From assembly GCF_002025705.1 (NCBI RefSeq), contig NZ_CP018846.1, positions 3,959,501 through 4,023,500 of the forward strand: 64,000 nt of DNA, given 5' to 3'. This document shows, piece after piece, positions 51,499 to 60,519 of the stretch (position 1 is the first letter of the stretch; the number at the start of each line of letters is the position of its first letter). The notes below the pieces were generated by a model. That model had not been told where the DNA came from, did no database searches, and saw nothing but the letters and a program-made list of their open reading frames with translations. The translations under genes and the position numbers were made by a program. This DNA comes from Pseudomonas putida. GTDB taxonomy: Bacteria > Pseudomonadota > Gammaproteobacteria > Pseudomonadales > Pseudomonadaceae.

Positions 51499-52692
51499 TT
51501 ACGGGTCGGGGCTGTCGATGGTCAGGTGCTGGGTGGCCTGGGTGGTATTGGCCAGGGGCGCGCCCAGGCCGATCCACTCGCCGCGGGTCGGCTGGCCGGC
51601 GCGGGAAACACGTGCAACCAGTTGGACTTCGGCAAACTGGGACAGTTTCATCTGCGGCAGCATAGCGTCAGCGTCGGACAATTCCACTTCCAGTGGCAAC
51701 TGCGCCACGGTCACCCGCTTGGCCGCCAGCGGCATCGGCGGGCCGTTGCTGGCACGGGCGAAGATGAACACGGTGTCGTCAGGCTTGACCTTGTCCTTGA
51801 GCGCCGCTGCCAGCTCCACCCGCACTTTTAGCCGGGCTGGCGCAGTGGCCTGCGCTTTGGCGCCACCGGTACCGCCCAGGCGCGCTGCCGCACGGTCGAT
51901 ACCGCCTTGCAGCGCCGCCCGCGAGGCATCGCCTTCGGGCAGTTGCGCCAGCAGGCGGTTCCAGTAGTCGATGGCTTCCTGGTAACGCTCGCCCTCGAAG
52001 GCGGCGATGCCCCGCAAGCCAAGGCTGGTGACCTCGTTCGGGTCGGCCTTCAATGCCTCGTCCGTCAGCGCCTGCACCTGGGGGCTCCACTGCTTGTCCG
52101 CCGCAAAGTACAGCGCCTGGGCCCACTGGCCAAGCAGCTCGGGCTGGCGGCCGGCCAGTGCCACGGCGCGCTCGTAGGCACGTGCTGCATCGGCCGGGCG
52201 TTGCTGGGCCATGTAGGCCCGGCCAAGGAAATACAGGCCCTCGGCCGAGTCCGGCTGGGCCTGCACGGCGCGCTCGAGGCGCGTGGTCATTTCGTCCATG
52301 GTTTTCGGTGCAGCGGCAAATTCCTGGGTCAGTTCGACCTTGTCCGCCGCACCAAAGTGCAGGTATAGCCCCAGTGCCAGTGCGGGCACCAGCACGGCCG
52401 CCAGCAATGGCAAGGCCTTGCCCAGGTGCCCCTGACGCGCAGGTTCGGCGCCTTCGGTGTCGGCCAGCAGCTCGCGGGCAGCTTCGTCACGGCCCTTGGC
52501 CATTTGCGCCTCATCGAGCACACCGGCGGCCTGTTGGGCGGCCAGTTCGGCGACGCGTTCCTGGTACAGGGCGACGTTCAGGGCAGTGCGGTCTTCTTCC
52601 TGCTGCTGGCGACGGCCACGCAGGATCGGGATCAGCAGAAAGCCGAGGGCGGCGAGCAGCAACAGGCCCGCGCTAAGCCAGAATTCAGTCAT
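51499..52692 (-). CDS. ccmI: Cytochrome c maturation protein CcmI
   Basis: 397 residues. Two N-terminal helices (FWLSAGLLLLAALGFLLIPI; LGKALPLLAAVLVPALALGL) flank a cytoplasmic loop (NVALYQERVAELAAQQAAGV), and a periplasmic TPR region follows (GLYFLGRAYMAQQRPADAAR). CcmI holds apocytochrome c and hands it to CcmF/H. The start at 52692 overlaps the ccmH stop by eight bases. Confidence 0.93.
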   Translation of the reverse strand: MTEFWLSAGLLLLAALGFLLIPILRGRRQQQEEDRTALNVALYQERVAELAAQQAAGVLDEAQMAKGRDEAARELLADTEGAEPARQGHLGKALPLLAAVLVPALALGLYLHFGAADKVELTQEFAAAPKTMDEMTTRLERAVQAQPDSAEGLYFLGRAYMAQQRPADAARAYERAVALAGRQPELLGQWAQALYFAADKQWSPQVQALTDEALKADPNEVTSLGLRGIAAFEGERYQEAIDYWNRLLAQLPEGDASRAALQGGIDRAAARLGGTGGAKAQATAPARLKVRVELAAALKDKVKPDDTVFIFARASNGPPMPLAAKRVTVAQLPLEVELSDADAMLPQMKLSQFAEVQLVARVSRAGQPTRGEWIGLGAPLANTTQATQHLTIDSPDP

Positions 52693-53161
52693 GGGTCTGT
52701 TCTTTTTCCAGCAGTTTGGCGAGACGCTCGCGTTCTTCGACGGACAGTTGCTGTGCAACCTGGGCGGCCGGGCCACGGCGCCTGCGGACGATCACCGCCA
52801 GCACCACGAAACCACCCGCCAACAGAATGCCCGGGCCGAACCACAGCAACCAGGTGCGGCCACTGAGCGCCGGCTTGTAGCGCACGAAGTCGCCATAGCG
52901 GTCGACCATGAAGTCGACGATCTGCTGGTTGCTCTTGCCTTCGCCGAGCATGCGGAAGATCTCGCGACGCAGGTCGGCGGCAATCGGTGCGTTGGAGTCG
53001 GCGATGTCCTGGTTCTGGCACTTGGGGCAGCGCAGTTCCTTGGTCAGCTGCTGGTAACGCTCGCGCTCGGCGTCGTCACGGAACTGGTAGGTATCGATGG
53101 CCGCCTTGGCCACACCGGCCAGGCTCAGGCCCAGCACGGCGGCTGCCAGCCAGCGCTTCAT
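52685..53161 (-). CDS. ccmH: Cytochrome c maturation protein CcmH
   Basis: 158 residues. Signal peptide MKRWLAAAVLGLSLAGVAKA, then the redox motif LRCPKCQN (Cys45, Cys48) that keeps the apocytochrome CXXCH cysteines reduced, and a C-terminal anchor (LLWFGPGILLAGGFVVLAVI). It overlaps ccmG by four bases. Confidence 0.95.
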   Translation of the reverse strand: MKRWLAAAVLGLSLAGVAKAAIDTYQFRDDAERERYQQLTKELRCPKCQNQDIADSNAPIAADLRREIFRMLGEGKSNQQIVDFMVDRYGDFVRYKPALSGRTWLLWFGPGILLAGGFVVLAVIVRRRRGPAAQVAQQLSVEERERLAKLLEKEQTHD

Positions 53162-53694
53162 GGCTTGGCCTCGTCGACCAGGCCCTGGTACAGCGGCGCC
53201 AGCTGCTCGCGCCACACGCTGGCATCGACGATGCCGACGTGCTTGTAGCGGATGATGCCCTTGGCGTCGATCAGGAAGGTTTCCGGCGCGCCATACACGC
53301 CCAGGTCCAGCCCCAGGCTGCCCTGCTCGTCGCGGATATCCAGCTGGTACGGGTTGTGGAACTCGGCCAGCCACTTCTGCGCGGCGGCGTTGTCGTCCTT
53401 GTAGTTGATGCCGTGGATCACCACGCCCTGCTGGGCCAGCTGGTTCAGGTACGGGTGCTCGACCTTGCACGACGGGCACCAGGTGGCCCACACGTTGACC
53501 AGCGCCGGCCGCCCCAGCAGGTCGGCCTGGGTCAGGTTGCGGTCACCCTGGGTCGAAGCCAGGGCGAACGCCGGGAACGGCTTGCCGATCATCGCCGACG
53601 GCAGCTCGTCGGGCTTGAGGAACAGCCCCTTGTAGAGGAAAACCGCCATCAGCAGAAACACCGCCAGTGGCACGACCATGATCCAACGCTTCAT
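53158..53694 (-). CDS. ccmG: Thiol:disulfide interchange protein CcmG/DsbE
   Basis: 178 residues. An N-terminal anchor precedes a periplasmic thioredoxin fold with active site WCPSCK (Cys73, Cys76) and the acidic family signature around GVVIHGINYKDD. It reduces the CcmH or apocytochrome disulfide. ATGA overlaps with both neighbours. Confidence 0.95.
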   Translation of the reverse strand: MKRWIMVVPLAVFLLMAVFLYKGLFLKPDELPSAMIGKPFPAFALASTQGDRNLTQADLLGRPALVNVWATWCPSCKVEHPYLNQLAQQGVVIHGINYKDDNAAAQKWLAEFHNPYQLDIRDEQGSLGLDLGVYGAPETFLIDAKGIIRYKHVGIVDASVWREQLAPLYQGLVDEAKP

Positions 53695-55679
53695 GCAGCA
53701 GCTCCAGACACGCCCAGGGCCTCACGCACCCGGGTCTTGACCTTGACGCGATAGCGCCGGTCGAAGGCCGCCAGTAACCCGCCCAGGCCGGTCAGCAGAC
53801 CGCCCAGCCAGATCCAGCGGACATAAGGCTTGATATGCACGCGCACTGCCCAGGCGCCGTTTTCCAGCGGCTCGCCCAGGGCGACGTACAGGTCACGGGT
53901 GAAACCGGCATCGATGCCGGCTTCGGTCATCATCGACTGCTGCACGGTGTACAGGCGCTTTTCCGGGTGCAGGGTGGTCACTTCACGGCCGTCACGGGTG
54001 ACCACGATGGTGCCCTTGTCGGAGATGAAGTTCGGCCCTTCGAAGTGCGTCGCCCCTTCGAACAGGAAGTGGTAACCGCCAAGCTCGACACTTTCGCCCG
54101 GCGCCATGCGCAAGTCGCGCTCTGCGCTGTTGTTGCTCGACAGCACCACACCCAGGGCACACACCGCCAGGCCCAGGTGCGCCAGCTGCATGCCCCAGTA
54201 ACTGCGGGTCAGGCCGCGCACGCCCTTGGCCAGGCCTTTGTGGCGGGTCTTGTCGAAAATGTCACGCAGGCCGCCGAGCACCACCCAGGCCGCCAGGGCA
54301 AAGGCGCTCAGGACCGGCCAGTCGAGGTCGTCGACGATGAAGCCAGCGATCGGCGCCAGCACCGCGCTGCCGATCAGCACCGGGGTCATCATGTTCGCCA
54401 GCCACTTGCCGGGGGTGTCCTTCCAGCGCACCACCACACCCACGCTCAGCACCACCATCAACAGCGCCATCAACGGCAGGAACAGGGCGTCGAAGTAAGG
54501 TGGGCCGACCGACAGCTTGGCCCCGGTCAGGGCGTCGAGCACCAGCGGGTACAACGTGCCCAGCAGGATCATCGAAGCCGCCACCACCAGGATCAGGTTG
54601 TTGGCCAGCAGCAGCGTTTCACGCGACCACAGGGCGAACCCGACCTGGCTCTTGACCACTGGTGCGCGCAGGGCGAACAGGGTCAGCGAGCCACCGACCA
54701 CGAACAGCAGGAAGATCAGGATGAACACGCCGCGCGCCGGGTCGGCAGCGAAGGCGTGCACCGAGGTCAGCACGCCGGAGCGGACCAGGAAGGTACCCAG
54801 CAGGCTCAGCGAAAACGCAGCGATCGCCAGCAGCACGGTCCAGCTCTTGAATACCCCGCGTTTTTCGGTCACCGCCAGCGAGTGGATCAGCGCGGTGCCC
54901 ACCAGCCAAGGCATGAACGAGGCGTTCTCCACCGGGTCCCAGAACCACCAGCCGCCCCAGCCCAGTTCGTAGTAGGCCCACCACGAGCCAAGGGTAATGC
55001 CGACGCCGAGGAAGGCCCAGGCGACGATGGTCCAGGGCCGCGACCAGCGCGCCCAGGCCGCGTCCAGGCGCCCGCCGAGCAGTGCGGCGATGGCGAAGGC
55101 GAAGGCCACCGAGAAGCCCACATAGCCCATGTACAGCATCGGCGGGTGGACGATCAGGCCGAAGTCCTGCAACAGCGGGTTGAGGTCACGGCCGTCGGTC
55201 GGCACCTGCGGCAGCAGGCGCTGGAACGGGTTGGAGGTGATGATCAGGAAGCTCAGGAAGCCGACGCTGATCATGCCCATCACCGCCAGCACACGGGCCA
55301 GCATCACCTGCGGCAGCTGGCGCGAGAAGATCGACACGGCGAAGGTCCAGCCACCGAGGATCAGCGCCCACAGCAGCAGCGAACCTTCGTGGGCGCCCCA
55401 GACCGCACTGAACTTGTAGTACCAGGGCAAGGCGCTGTTGGAGTTGCTGGCCACGTAGGCGACCGAGAAGTTGTCGGTCATGAACGCATGGGTCAGGCAG
55501 GCAAAGGCGAACACCAGGAAGGTGAACTGGCCCCAGGCTGCCGGGCGCGCCAGGCTCATCCACAGGCTGTCACCGCGCCAGGCACCGAGCAGCGGCAGCG
55601 TGGCCTGCACGGCGGCAAAGCAGATCGCCAGGATCATCGCCAGCTGGCCGAGTTCGGGAATCACCAGTGCCGCATTCAT
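53691..55679 (-). CDS. ccmF: Cytochrome c haem lyase subunit CcmF
   Basis: 662 residues with about fifteen helices. The haem-handling WWD motif is visible as GWGGWWFWDPVENASFMPWL, and FSVAYVASNSNSALPWYYKF is typical of the family. It attaches haem delivered by CcmE to apocytochrome c. In this window PuuD is one obvious haem c client. Confidence 0.96.
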   Translation of the reverse strand: MNAALVIPELGQLAMILAICFAAVQATLPLLGAWRGDSLWMSLARPAAWGQFTFLVFAFACLTHAFMTDNFSVAYVASNSNSALPWYYKFSAVWGAHEGSLLLWALILGGWTFAVSIFSRQLPQVMLARVLAVMGMISVGFLSFLIITSNPFQRLLPQVPTDGRDLNPLLQDFGLIVHPPMLYMGYVGFSVAFAFAIAALLGGRLDAAWARWSRPWTIVAWAFLGVGITLGSWWAYYELGWGGWWFWDPVENASFMPWLVGTALIHSLAVTEKRGVFKSWTVLLAIAAFSLSLLGTFLVRSGVLTSVHAFAADPARGVFILIFLLFVVGGSLTLFALRAPVVKSQVGFALWSRETLLLANNLILVVAASMILLGTLYPLVLDALTGAKLSVGPPYFDALFLPLMALLMVVLSVGVVVRWKDTPGKWLANMMTPVLIGSAVLAPIAGFIVDDLDWPVLSAFALAAWVVLGGLRDIFDKTRHKGLAKGVRGLTRSYWGMQLAHLGLAVCALGVVLSSNNSAERDLRMAPGESVELGGYHFLFEGATHFEGPNFISDKGTIVVTRDGREVTTLHPEKRLYTVQQSMMTEAGIDAGFTRDLYVALGEPLENGAWAVRVHIKPYVRWIWLGGLLTGLGGLLAAFDRRYRVKVKTRVREALGVSGAAA

Positions 55680-56131
55680 GGTTTGGCCCCCGCGCCGCTG
55701 GCCGCCTGGCCGCTTTCCTTCAGGGCCTTGGTAACCTCGGGCGGCATGTACTTCTCGTCGTGCTTGGCCAGCACTTCGTCGGCGACCACCACGCCATCGC
55801 CGTTGAGCTTGCCAAGGGCAACGATGCCCTGCCCTTCACGGAACAGGTCCGGCAGGATGCCGCGGTAGGTGATCGGCACGGACTTGTTGAAGTCGGTGAC
55901 CACGAAACGCACGTCGAGCGAATCCGATGAACGCTGCACCGAGCCCTTCTCGACCATGCCACCCGCACGGATGCGCGTGTCCAGCGGCGCCTCGCCGTTG
56001 GCGATCTGGGTTGGTGTGTAGAACAGGTTGATATTCTGCTGCAGGGCGCTCAAGGCAAAGCCGACGGCAACCGCAACCCCGACCAGCAGGCCGAGGATCA
56101 GGAACAGGCGTTTCTTGCGCTGCGGATTCAC
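55676..56131 (-). CDS. ccmE: Haem chaperone CcmE
   Basis: 151 residues. One N-terminal anchor and a periplasmic OB fold with the covalent haem-binding histidine His124 in VLAKHDEKYMPPEV. The start is GTG at 56131, overlapping the ccmD stop by four bases. Confidence 0.95.
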   Translation of the reverse strand: MNPQRKKRLFLILGLLVGVAVAVGFALSALQQNINLFYTPTQIANGEAPLDTRIRAGGMVEKGSVQRSSDSLDVRFVVTDFNKSVPITYRGILPDLFREGQGIVALGKLNGDGVVVADEVLAKHDEKYMPPEVTKALKESGQAASGAGAKP

Positions 56132-56304
56132 TGGTTGTTCTCCCGGCGCAAACGGCGCGCCTCATCTTGCAGGTAGCGGCGGCGGGCCAACACGGGGGCG
56201 GCGACATTCAGCGCCAGCACCGCCAGGCAGATGCCATAGGCCGACCAGACATACAGGGCATGGTGGCCCATGGCGAGAAAATCGCCGAAGGAAGCGAAAC
56301 TCAT
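56128..56304 (-). CDS. ccmD: Small membrane protein CcmD
   Basis: 58 residues, one helix (HALYVWSAYGICLAVLALNV) and a highly basic tail (LARRRYLQDEARRLRRENNQ), as in all CcmD. It helps release haem-loaded CcmE from CcmABC. It overlaps both ccmC and ccmE by four bases. It is easily missed because of its size. Confidence 0.93.
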   Translation of the reverse strand: MSFASFGDFLAMGHHALYVWSAYGICLAVLALNVAAPVLARRRYLQDEARRLRRENNQ

Positions 56305-57068
56305 CGCGCGGCCCTCCGCCCCAGGCTGTTCAACACTTCATCCTTGACCCAACTGGCGCGCGCCTCGCGCTTGAGCACTTCCAGGCGCATGCGCAGCAGC
56401 AGCACGGCACCGAAGAAGCAGTAGAAACCCAGCGCCGTGCACAGCAGCGGCAGCCACATTTCGGCCGGCATCGCCGGTTTTTCGGTGAGGGTGAAGGTAG
56501 CGCCCTGGTGCAGGGTGTTCCACCACTCCACCGAGTACTTGATGATCGGAATGTTGATCACCCCGACGATGGCCAGCACCGCGCAGGCCTTGGCGGCGCT
56601 CTCACGGTTGCTGATGGCCTGGCCCAGGGCAATGATGCCGAAGTACAGGAACAGCAGGATCAGCATCGAGGTCAGCCGGGCGTCCCAGACCCACCAGCTG
56701 CCCCAGGTCGGCTTGCCCCAGATGGCCCCGGTGACCAGCGCCACGGCGGTCATCCAGGCGCCAATGGGCGCTGCGCATTGCAGGGCGACATCGGCCAGTT
56801 TCATCTTCCACACCAGCCCCACCGCGCCAGCCACGGCCAGCAGTACATAGCAGGACTGCGCCAGCATGGCCGCCGGTACGTGGATATAGATGATGCGGAA
56901 GCTGTTGCCCTGCTGATAGTCCTCGGGGGCGAACGCCAGGCCCCAGACCACGCCGGTGACCAGCAAAAGGACGGCAGAGATGGCCAGCCATGGCAGCATG
57001 CGGCCGCTGATGGCATAGAACCATTTCGGCGAACCCAGTTTGTGGAACCACGTCCAGCTAATTTTCAT
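56301..57068 (-). CDS. ccmC: Haem exporter subunit CcmC
   Basis: 255 residues and six helices, with the tryptophan-rich WWD motif GKPTWGSWWVWDARLTSMLI and two conserved histidines (IIYIHVPAAM, WWNTLHQGATF). It loads haem onto CcmE. I prefer ATG 57068; ATG 57077 is also in frame, and neither has a strong ribosome site. Confidence 0.94.
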   Translation of the reverse strand: MKISWTWFHKLGSPKWFYAISGRMLPWLAISAVLLLVTGVVWGLAFAPEDYQQGNSFRIIYIHVPAAMLAQSCYVLLAVAGAVGLVWKMKLADVALQCAAPIGAWMTAVALVTGAIWGKPTWGSWWVWDARLTSMLILLFLYFGIIALGQAISNRESAAKACAVLAIVGVINIPIIKYSVEWWNTLHQGATFTLTEKPAMPAEMWLPLLCTALGFYCFFGAVLLLRMRLEVLKREARASWVKDEVLNSLGRRAAR

Positions 57069-57111
57069 CAGGTACATCCGGTATTAGCCGGGCTTGGGAG
57101 CCCGGGACTCG

Positions 57112-57780
57112 TTATTCGCCGACGCTGATCTTCAGGCCGGCCGCTATCGCAAAGGGTGCCAGGGTAACCGCCAGGGCTGTCAGGCTGGCGAGCCAGAGCA
57201 GATGGCCGGTGGCTGGCATATTCTGCAATGCCGCCTGCAACGCACCACTGCCCAGGATCAATACAGGGATATACAACGGCAGAATCAGCAACGCCAGTAA
57301 CAAACCACCACGCTTGAGACCGACCGTCAGCGCAGCGCCGACCGCCCCCAACAGGCTCAATACCGGCGTGCCCAGCAGCAGCGAGCCGAGCAGCACCGGC
57401 AGGCAGTGGCTGGGCAACCCCAGCATCAGTGCCAGCAATGGCGCCAACAATACCAGCGCCAGCCCGGAAAAGATCCAGTGCGCCAGCACCTTGGCCAGCA
57501 CCAGCATGGCCAGCGGGTGCGGTGACAATACCCACTGCTCCAGCGATCCGTCTTCGAAATCACTGCGAAACAGGCCGTCGAGCGACAGCAGCACGGCCAG
57601 CAAGGCCGCGACCCAGACCAGCCCGGGCGACAAGGTTTGCAACAATTGGCTTTCCGGGCCAACGGCCAACGGGAACAGGGCCACGACGATGGCGAAGAAT
57701 ACCAGTGGGTTGGCCAGCTCTGCCGGGCGGCGGAACAGCAAGCGCGCTTCGCGGCGCAGCAACAGGATGAATACGCTCAT
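57112..57780 (-). CDS. ccmB: Haem exporter permease CcmB
   Basis: 222 residues and six helices. The start SVFILLLRREARLLFRRPAE and LFRSDFEDGSLEQWVLSPHP are family signatures. It pairs with CcmA. ATG 57780 overlaps the ccmA stop by four bases. Confidence 0.94.
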   Translation of the reverse strand: MSVFILLLRREARLLFRRPAELANPLVFFAIVVALFPLAVGPESQLLQTLSPGLVWVAALLAVLLSLDGLFRSDFEDGSLEQWVLSPHPLAMLVLAKVLAHWIFSGLALVLLAPLLALMLGLPSHCLPVLLGSLLLGTPVLSLLGAVGAALTVGLKRGGLLLALLILPLYIPVLILGSGALQAALQNMPATGHLLWLASLTALAVTLAPFAIAAGLKISVGE

Positions 57781-58409
57781 GCCGCCCACTGCCCCAGATT
57801 GAGTTCGCGGTAGCCGCTGGGCTTGCGTTCCAGGCTATGGTGCGTCGTCAGCACGACCGTACCGCCCTGTTCGCAGTGGGCGGCCAGGTGCGCTTCGAGC
57901 TGGGCCACGCCCTGCTTGTCGAGGGCGGTGAAGGGTTCGTCGAGAATCCACAACGGCGGGCTGCTCAGGTGCAGCCGGGCCAATGCCACGCGGCGCTGCT
58001 GGCCGGCGGACAAGGTATGGCAGGGGACGTCTTCGAACCCACGCAGGCCGACCGCCTCCAGTGCCGCCCAGATGGCTTCACGGGTGGCCGGTTGGTGCAG
58101 GGCACAGAGCCAGGTGAGGTTCTCCTCGGCGGTGAGCAGGTCCTTGATGCCGGCGGCGTGGCCGATCCAAAGCAGGATGCTGGCCAAGGCATGGCGCTGT
58201 TCGCCAAGTGGCTGGCCACCCAGCAGGATCTGCCCGGCAGTTGGCTGCATCAGCCCGGCCAACAGGCGCAACAGGCTGGTCTTGCCGCTGCCGTTGGGGC
58301 CGCTGATCTGCAGCATGTCGCCGGGGCGCAACTCGAAATCGAGGTGCTCGAACAACAGGCGCCAGTCGCGCTCGCAGGCCAGGCCCACGGCTTGGAGGTG
58401 AAGGGTCAC
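57777..58409 (-). CDS. ccmA: Haem exporter ATPase CcmA
   Basis: 210 residues. Walker A GPNGSGKTS (Lys43), ABC signature LSAGQQRRVALARL, Walker B LWILDEPFTALD. It powers release of haem-loaded CcmE. It is the first gene of the ccm operon and is divergent from the FliK-like gene, with 132 bases between. Confidence 0.95.
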   Translation of the reverse strand: MTLHLQAVGLACERDWRLLFEHLDFELRPGDMLQISGPNGSGKTSLLRLLAGLMQPTAGQILLGGQPLGEQRHALASILLWIGHAAGIKDLLTAEENLTWLCALHQPATREAIWAALEAVGLRGFEDVPCHTLSAGQQRRVALARLHLSSPPLWILDEPFTALDKQGVAQLEAHLAAHCEQGGTVVLTTHHSLERKPSGYRELNLGQWAA

Positions 58410-58529
58410 GGATTCGCCTTATCTATATGCTTCTCAAGTCGCCCACCTCGCTGCCGTTATACTGGCAGTGGCGGGCGGCAGGCATTATTACATGTGCTGC
58501 CGCGCTGCCAAGAGGGCGGGCTCCACAGG

Positions 58530-58539
58530 TTGTATACAA
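58530..58539. promoter_or_regulatory. TTGTATACAA palindrome at the FliK-like start codon
   Basis: Perfect palindrome ending two bases before ATG 58542, exactly where a ribosome site should be. No good Shine-Dalgarno is seen otherwise. Confidence 0.5.
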
Positions 58540-58541
58540 TC

Positions 58542-60101
58542 ATGACTGAAATCAATAGTCTCGGCGCACAAACCGCCATCAATCCGCAGGCGATCAAGGC
58601 CCAGCTGACCGGTGAGCTGCTCAACCTGACCCAGGCGCAACCCGGCTTGCTCAAGCCGGGCGAAACCGCTCAGGCCGAAGTGCTGACCCTGCGCCAGAGC
58701 GGCAGTACCTTCCAGTTGGTGCTGCAAGTGATCCAGGCCAACGGCAGCCAGACCCAGGTCCAGGCCAGTGCCAATCAGCCAATCCCACAAGGCAGCCAGC
58801 TCACCGTCAGCCAGCCCGAAAGCAACCGCCTGGCCGTCATGGTGCAGCAGGCCAGTGCCAGCAACGTCGCCACCCTCACCCAGCTCGACACCAGCAAGGT
58901 GCCGGTCGGTACCCTGCTGCAGGGCAAGGTGCTGACCAACCAGCCGTTACCCCAGGCTACGGGCGAGGCGGCCAGCTTCCGCTCGCTGGTCAGCCTGCTC
59001 AACACGGCTCAGGCTGGCGCCACACTCAGCATCGACAGCCCGCGCCCACTGCCGATCGGCAGCCTGCTCAGCGCCCTGGTGCAGGGCGATCAGTCGCTGC
59101 GTTTCGTGCCGCTCAGCGGTCGCCAGGAACAACTGAACATTGCCCAGCAGTTGCTGACCCAGCAAGGCCGCCAGGCGTCCCTGCCCGGCCTGCTCGCTGC
59201 GCTGCAGCAGATAGCCAGCAGCCCGAGCACCGACGGCGAACTGCGCAGCACCGCCAGCAGTCTGCTGGCCAGCCTGCCGGACGCCCGTCAGCTCAGCGAC
59301 GGCAAAACACTGGCCCAGGCCCTGAACAACAGTGGCACCTTCCTCGAAGCAAAACTGCTGGGCGGCCTCGGTAGCGCCGTGGCCACTGACCTCAAGGCGC
59401 AGCTGATTCGGCTGGTGGCCCAGGCCACAGTGAGCGCGCCGACCAGCCCGGTGGTCGCCAGCACCACCCTTGCCCAGGCCCTGCCGGCCATGGCCCGCAG
59501 CGCCCTGGGCATGCTCGACCGGGTCAGCCCGAGAACAATACCGGGCGCATTCCCGCTACCGTCACGCCTGCTGCAGGCCATGGAAAATGAAGGTGACCTG
59601 CAACAGCTGCTGCGCCTGGCCGCCGCTGCCATTTCGCGTCTGCAAAGCCACGCCCTGAGCAGCTTGCAGCAATCCGGCACGCTGGATAACGGCAACCTGC
59701 AGACCACCTGGCAGACCGAAGTGCCGGTGCGCCACGGCCAGGAGTTCATCCCCCTGCAAGTGAAGCTGCAGCGCGAAGAAACCCCGGAGCAGCAGGGCAA
59801 ACGCCAGCAACGCGAACAGCCGGACCCGCTGCAGGCACTGTGGCGGATCGACCTGGCATTCGACCTGGCGCCCCTTGGCCCATTGCAGGTGCAGGCACAG
59901 TTGCTTGAGGGGCGCTTGTCCGGCCATCTGTGGGCCGAGCGCGAACAGACCGCGCGGCTGATCGACAGCCAGCTCGGCGACCTGCGCGAACGCCTGCTGG
60001 CCCGTGGCCTGAATGTCGGCGACCTGGAGTGCCACGCCGGCATTCCACCACAGGGCCCGCGCACACGGGTGGAACAACGTTGGGTGGACGAAAACGCATG
60101 A
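58542..60101 (+). CDS. FliK-like flagellar hook-length control family protein
   Basis: 519 residues, rich in Gln/Ser/Leu in the first 330, as in FliK N-terminal rulers. A C-terminal Flg_hook-type domain lies at about residues 390-480 (TEVPVRHGQEFIPLQVKLQR...WRIDLAFDLAPLGPLQVQAQ). It is probably a second, FliK-related protein, because the canonical fliK sits among flagellar hook genes. Its stop overlaps the next gene by four bases. I chose ATG 58542; the frame is open upstream but only opposite ccmA. Confidence 0.8.
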   Translation: MTEINSLGAQTAINPQAIKAQLTGELLNLTQAQPGLLKPGETAQAEVLTLRQSGSTFQLVLQVIQANGSQTQVQASANQPIPQGSQLTVSQPESNRLAVMVQQASASNVATLTQLDTSKVPVGTLLQGKVLTNQPLPQATGEAASFRSLVSLLNTAQAGATLSIDSPRPLPIGSLLSALVQGDQSLRFVPLSGRQEQLNIAQQLLTQQGRQASLPGLLAALQQIASSPSTDGELRSTASSLLASLPDARQLSDGKTLAQALNNSGTFLEAKLLGGLGSAVATDLKAQLIRLVAQATVSAPTSPVVASTTLAQALPAMARSALGMLDRVSPRTIPGAFPLPSRLLQAMENEGDLQQLLRLAAAAISRLQSHALSSLQQSGTLDNGNLQTTWQTEVPVRHGQEFIPLQVKLQREETPEQQGKRQQREQPDPLQALWRIDLAFDLAPLGPLQVQAQLLEGRLSGHLWAEREQTARLIDSQLGDLRERLLARGLNVGDLECHAGIPPQGPRTRVEQRWVDENA

Positions 60102-60436
60102 TCGACAGGCAACCACGCCAGGCCATCGCCCTGAGCTACGACGGCCAACAGGCCCCGACTCTGACCGCCAAGGGCGATGACGAGCTGGCCGAGGCCATTC
60201 TCGCCCTGGCTCGCGAGCACGAAGTACCGATCTACGAGAACGCCGAACTGGTGCGCCTGCTGGCACGCCTGGAGCTGGGCGAACAGATCCCTGAGGCGCT
60301 GTACTTGACCATCGCCGAAATCATCGCCTTTGCCTGGCAGCTGCGCGGCAAGGTCCCGTACGGCTTCGAGGATGCGCCCCAGGGCGAGCGTGACGTGACC
60401 GAAGTGCAGCCGCGCCTGGCCGGCCCACCCGCCTGA
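60098..60436 (+). CDS. FlhB C-terminal-domain-like protein
   Basis: 112 residues that match the cytoplasmic tail of FlhB after its self-cleavage site: AIALSYDGQQAPTLTAKGDD, then AREHEVPIYENAELVRLLAR and PEALYLTIAEIIAFAWQLRG. It has no membrane part and no NPTH cleavage motif. Coupled by ATGA to a FliK-like gene, it recreates the FliK-FlhB pair that switches export specificity. Function unproven. Confidence 0.85.
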   Translation: MIDRQPRQAIALSYDGQQAPTLTAKGDDELAEAILALAREHEVPIYENAELVRLLARLELGEQIPEALYLTIAEIIAFAWQLRGKVPYGFEDAPQGERDVTEVQPRLAGPPA

Positions 60437-60519
60437 ATCGACGCGGCCAGCACTATTTACCGCTTTGCAGCTAACCGATCGTTCGACTCTGTGGCCTTTT
60501 GCTCGCCACGGAGACCGCA

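Noticed and set aside
53835..55868. A 677-codon plus-strand frame opposite ccmF/ccmE
   Set aside because: Shadow of certain genes, same compositional signs as above.
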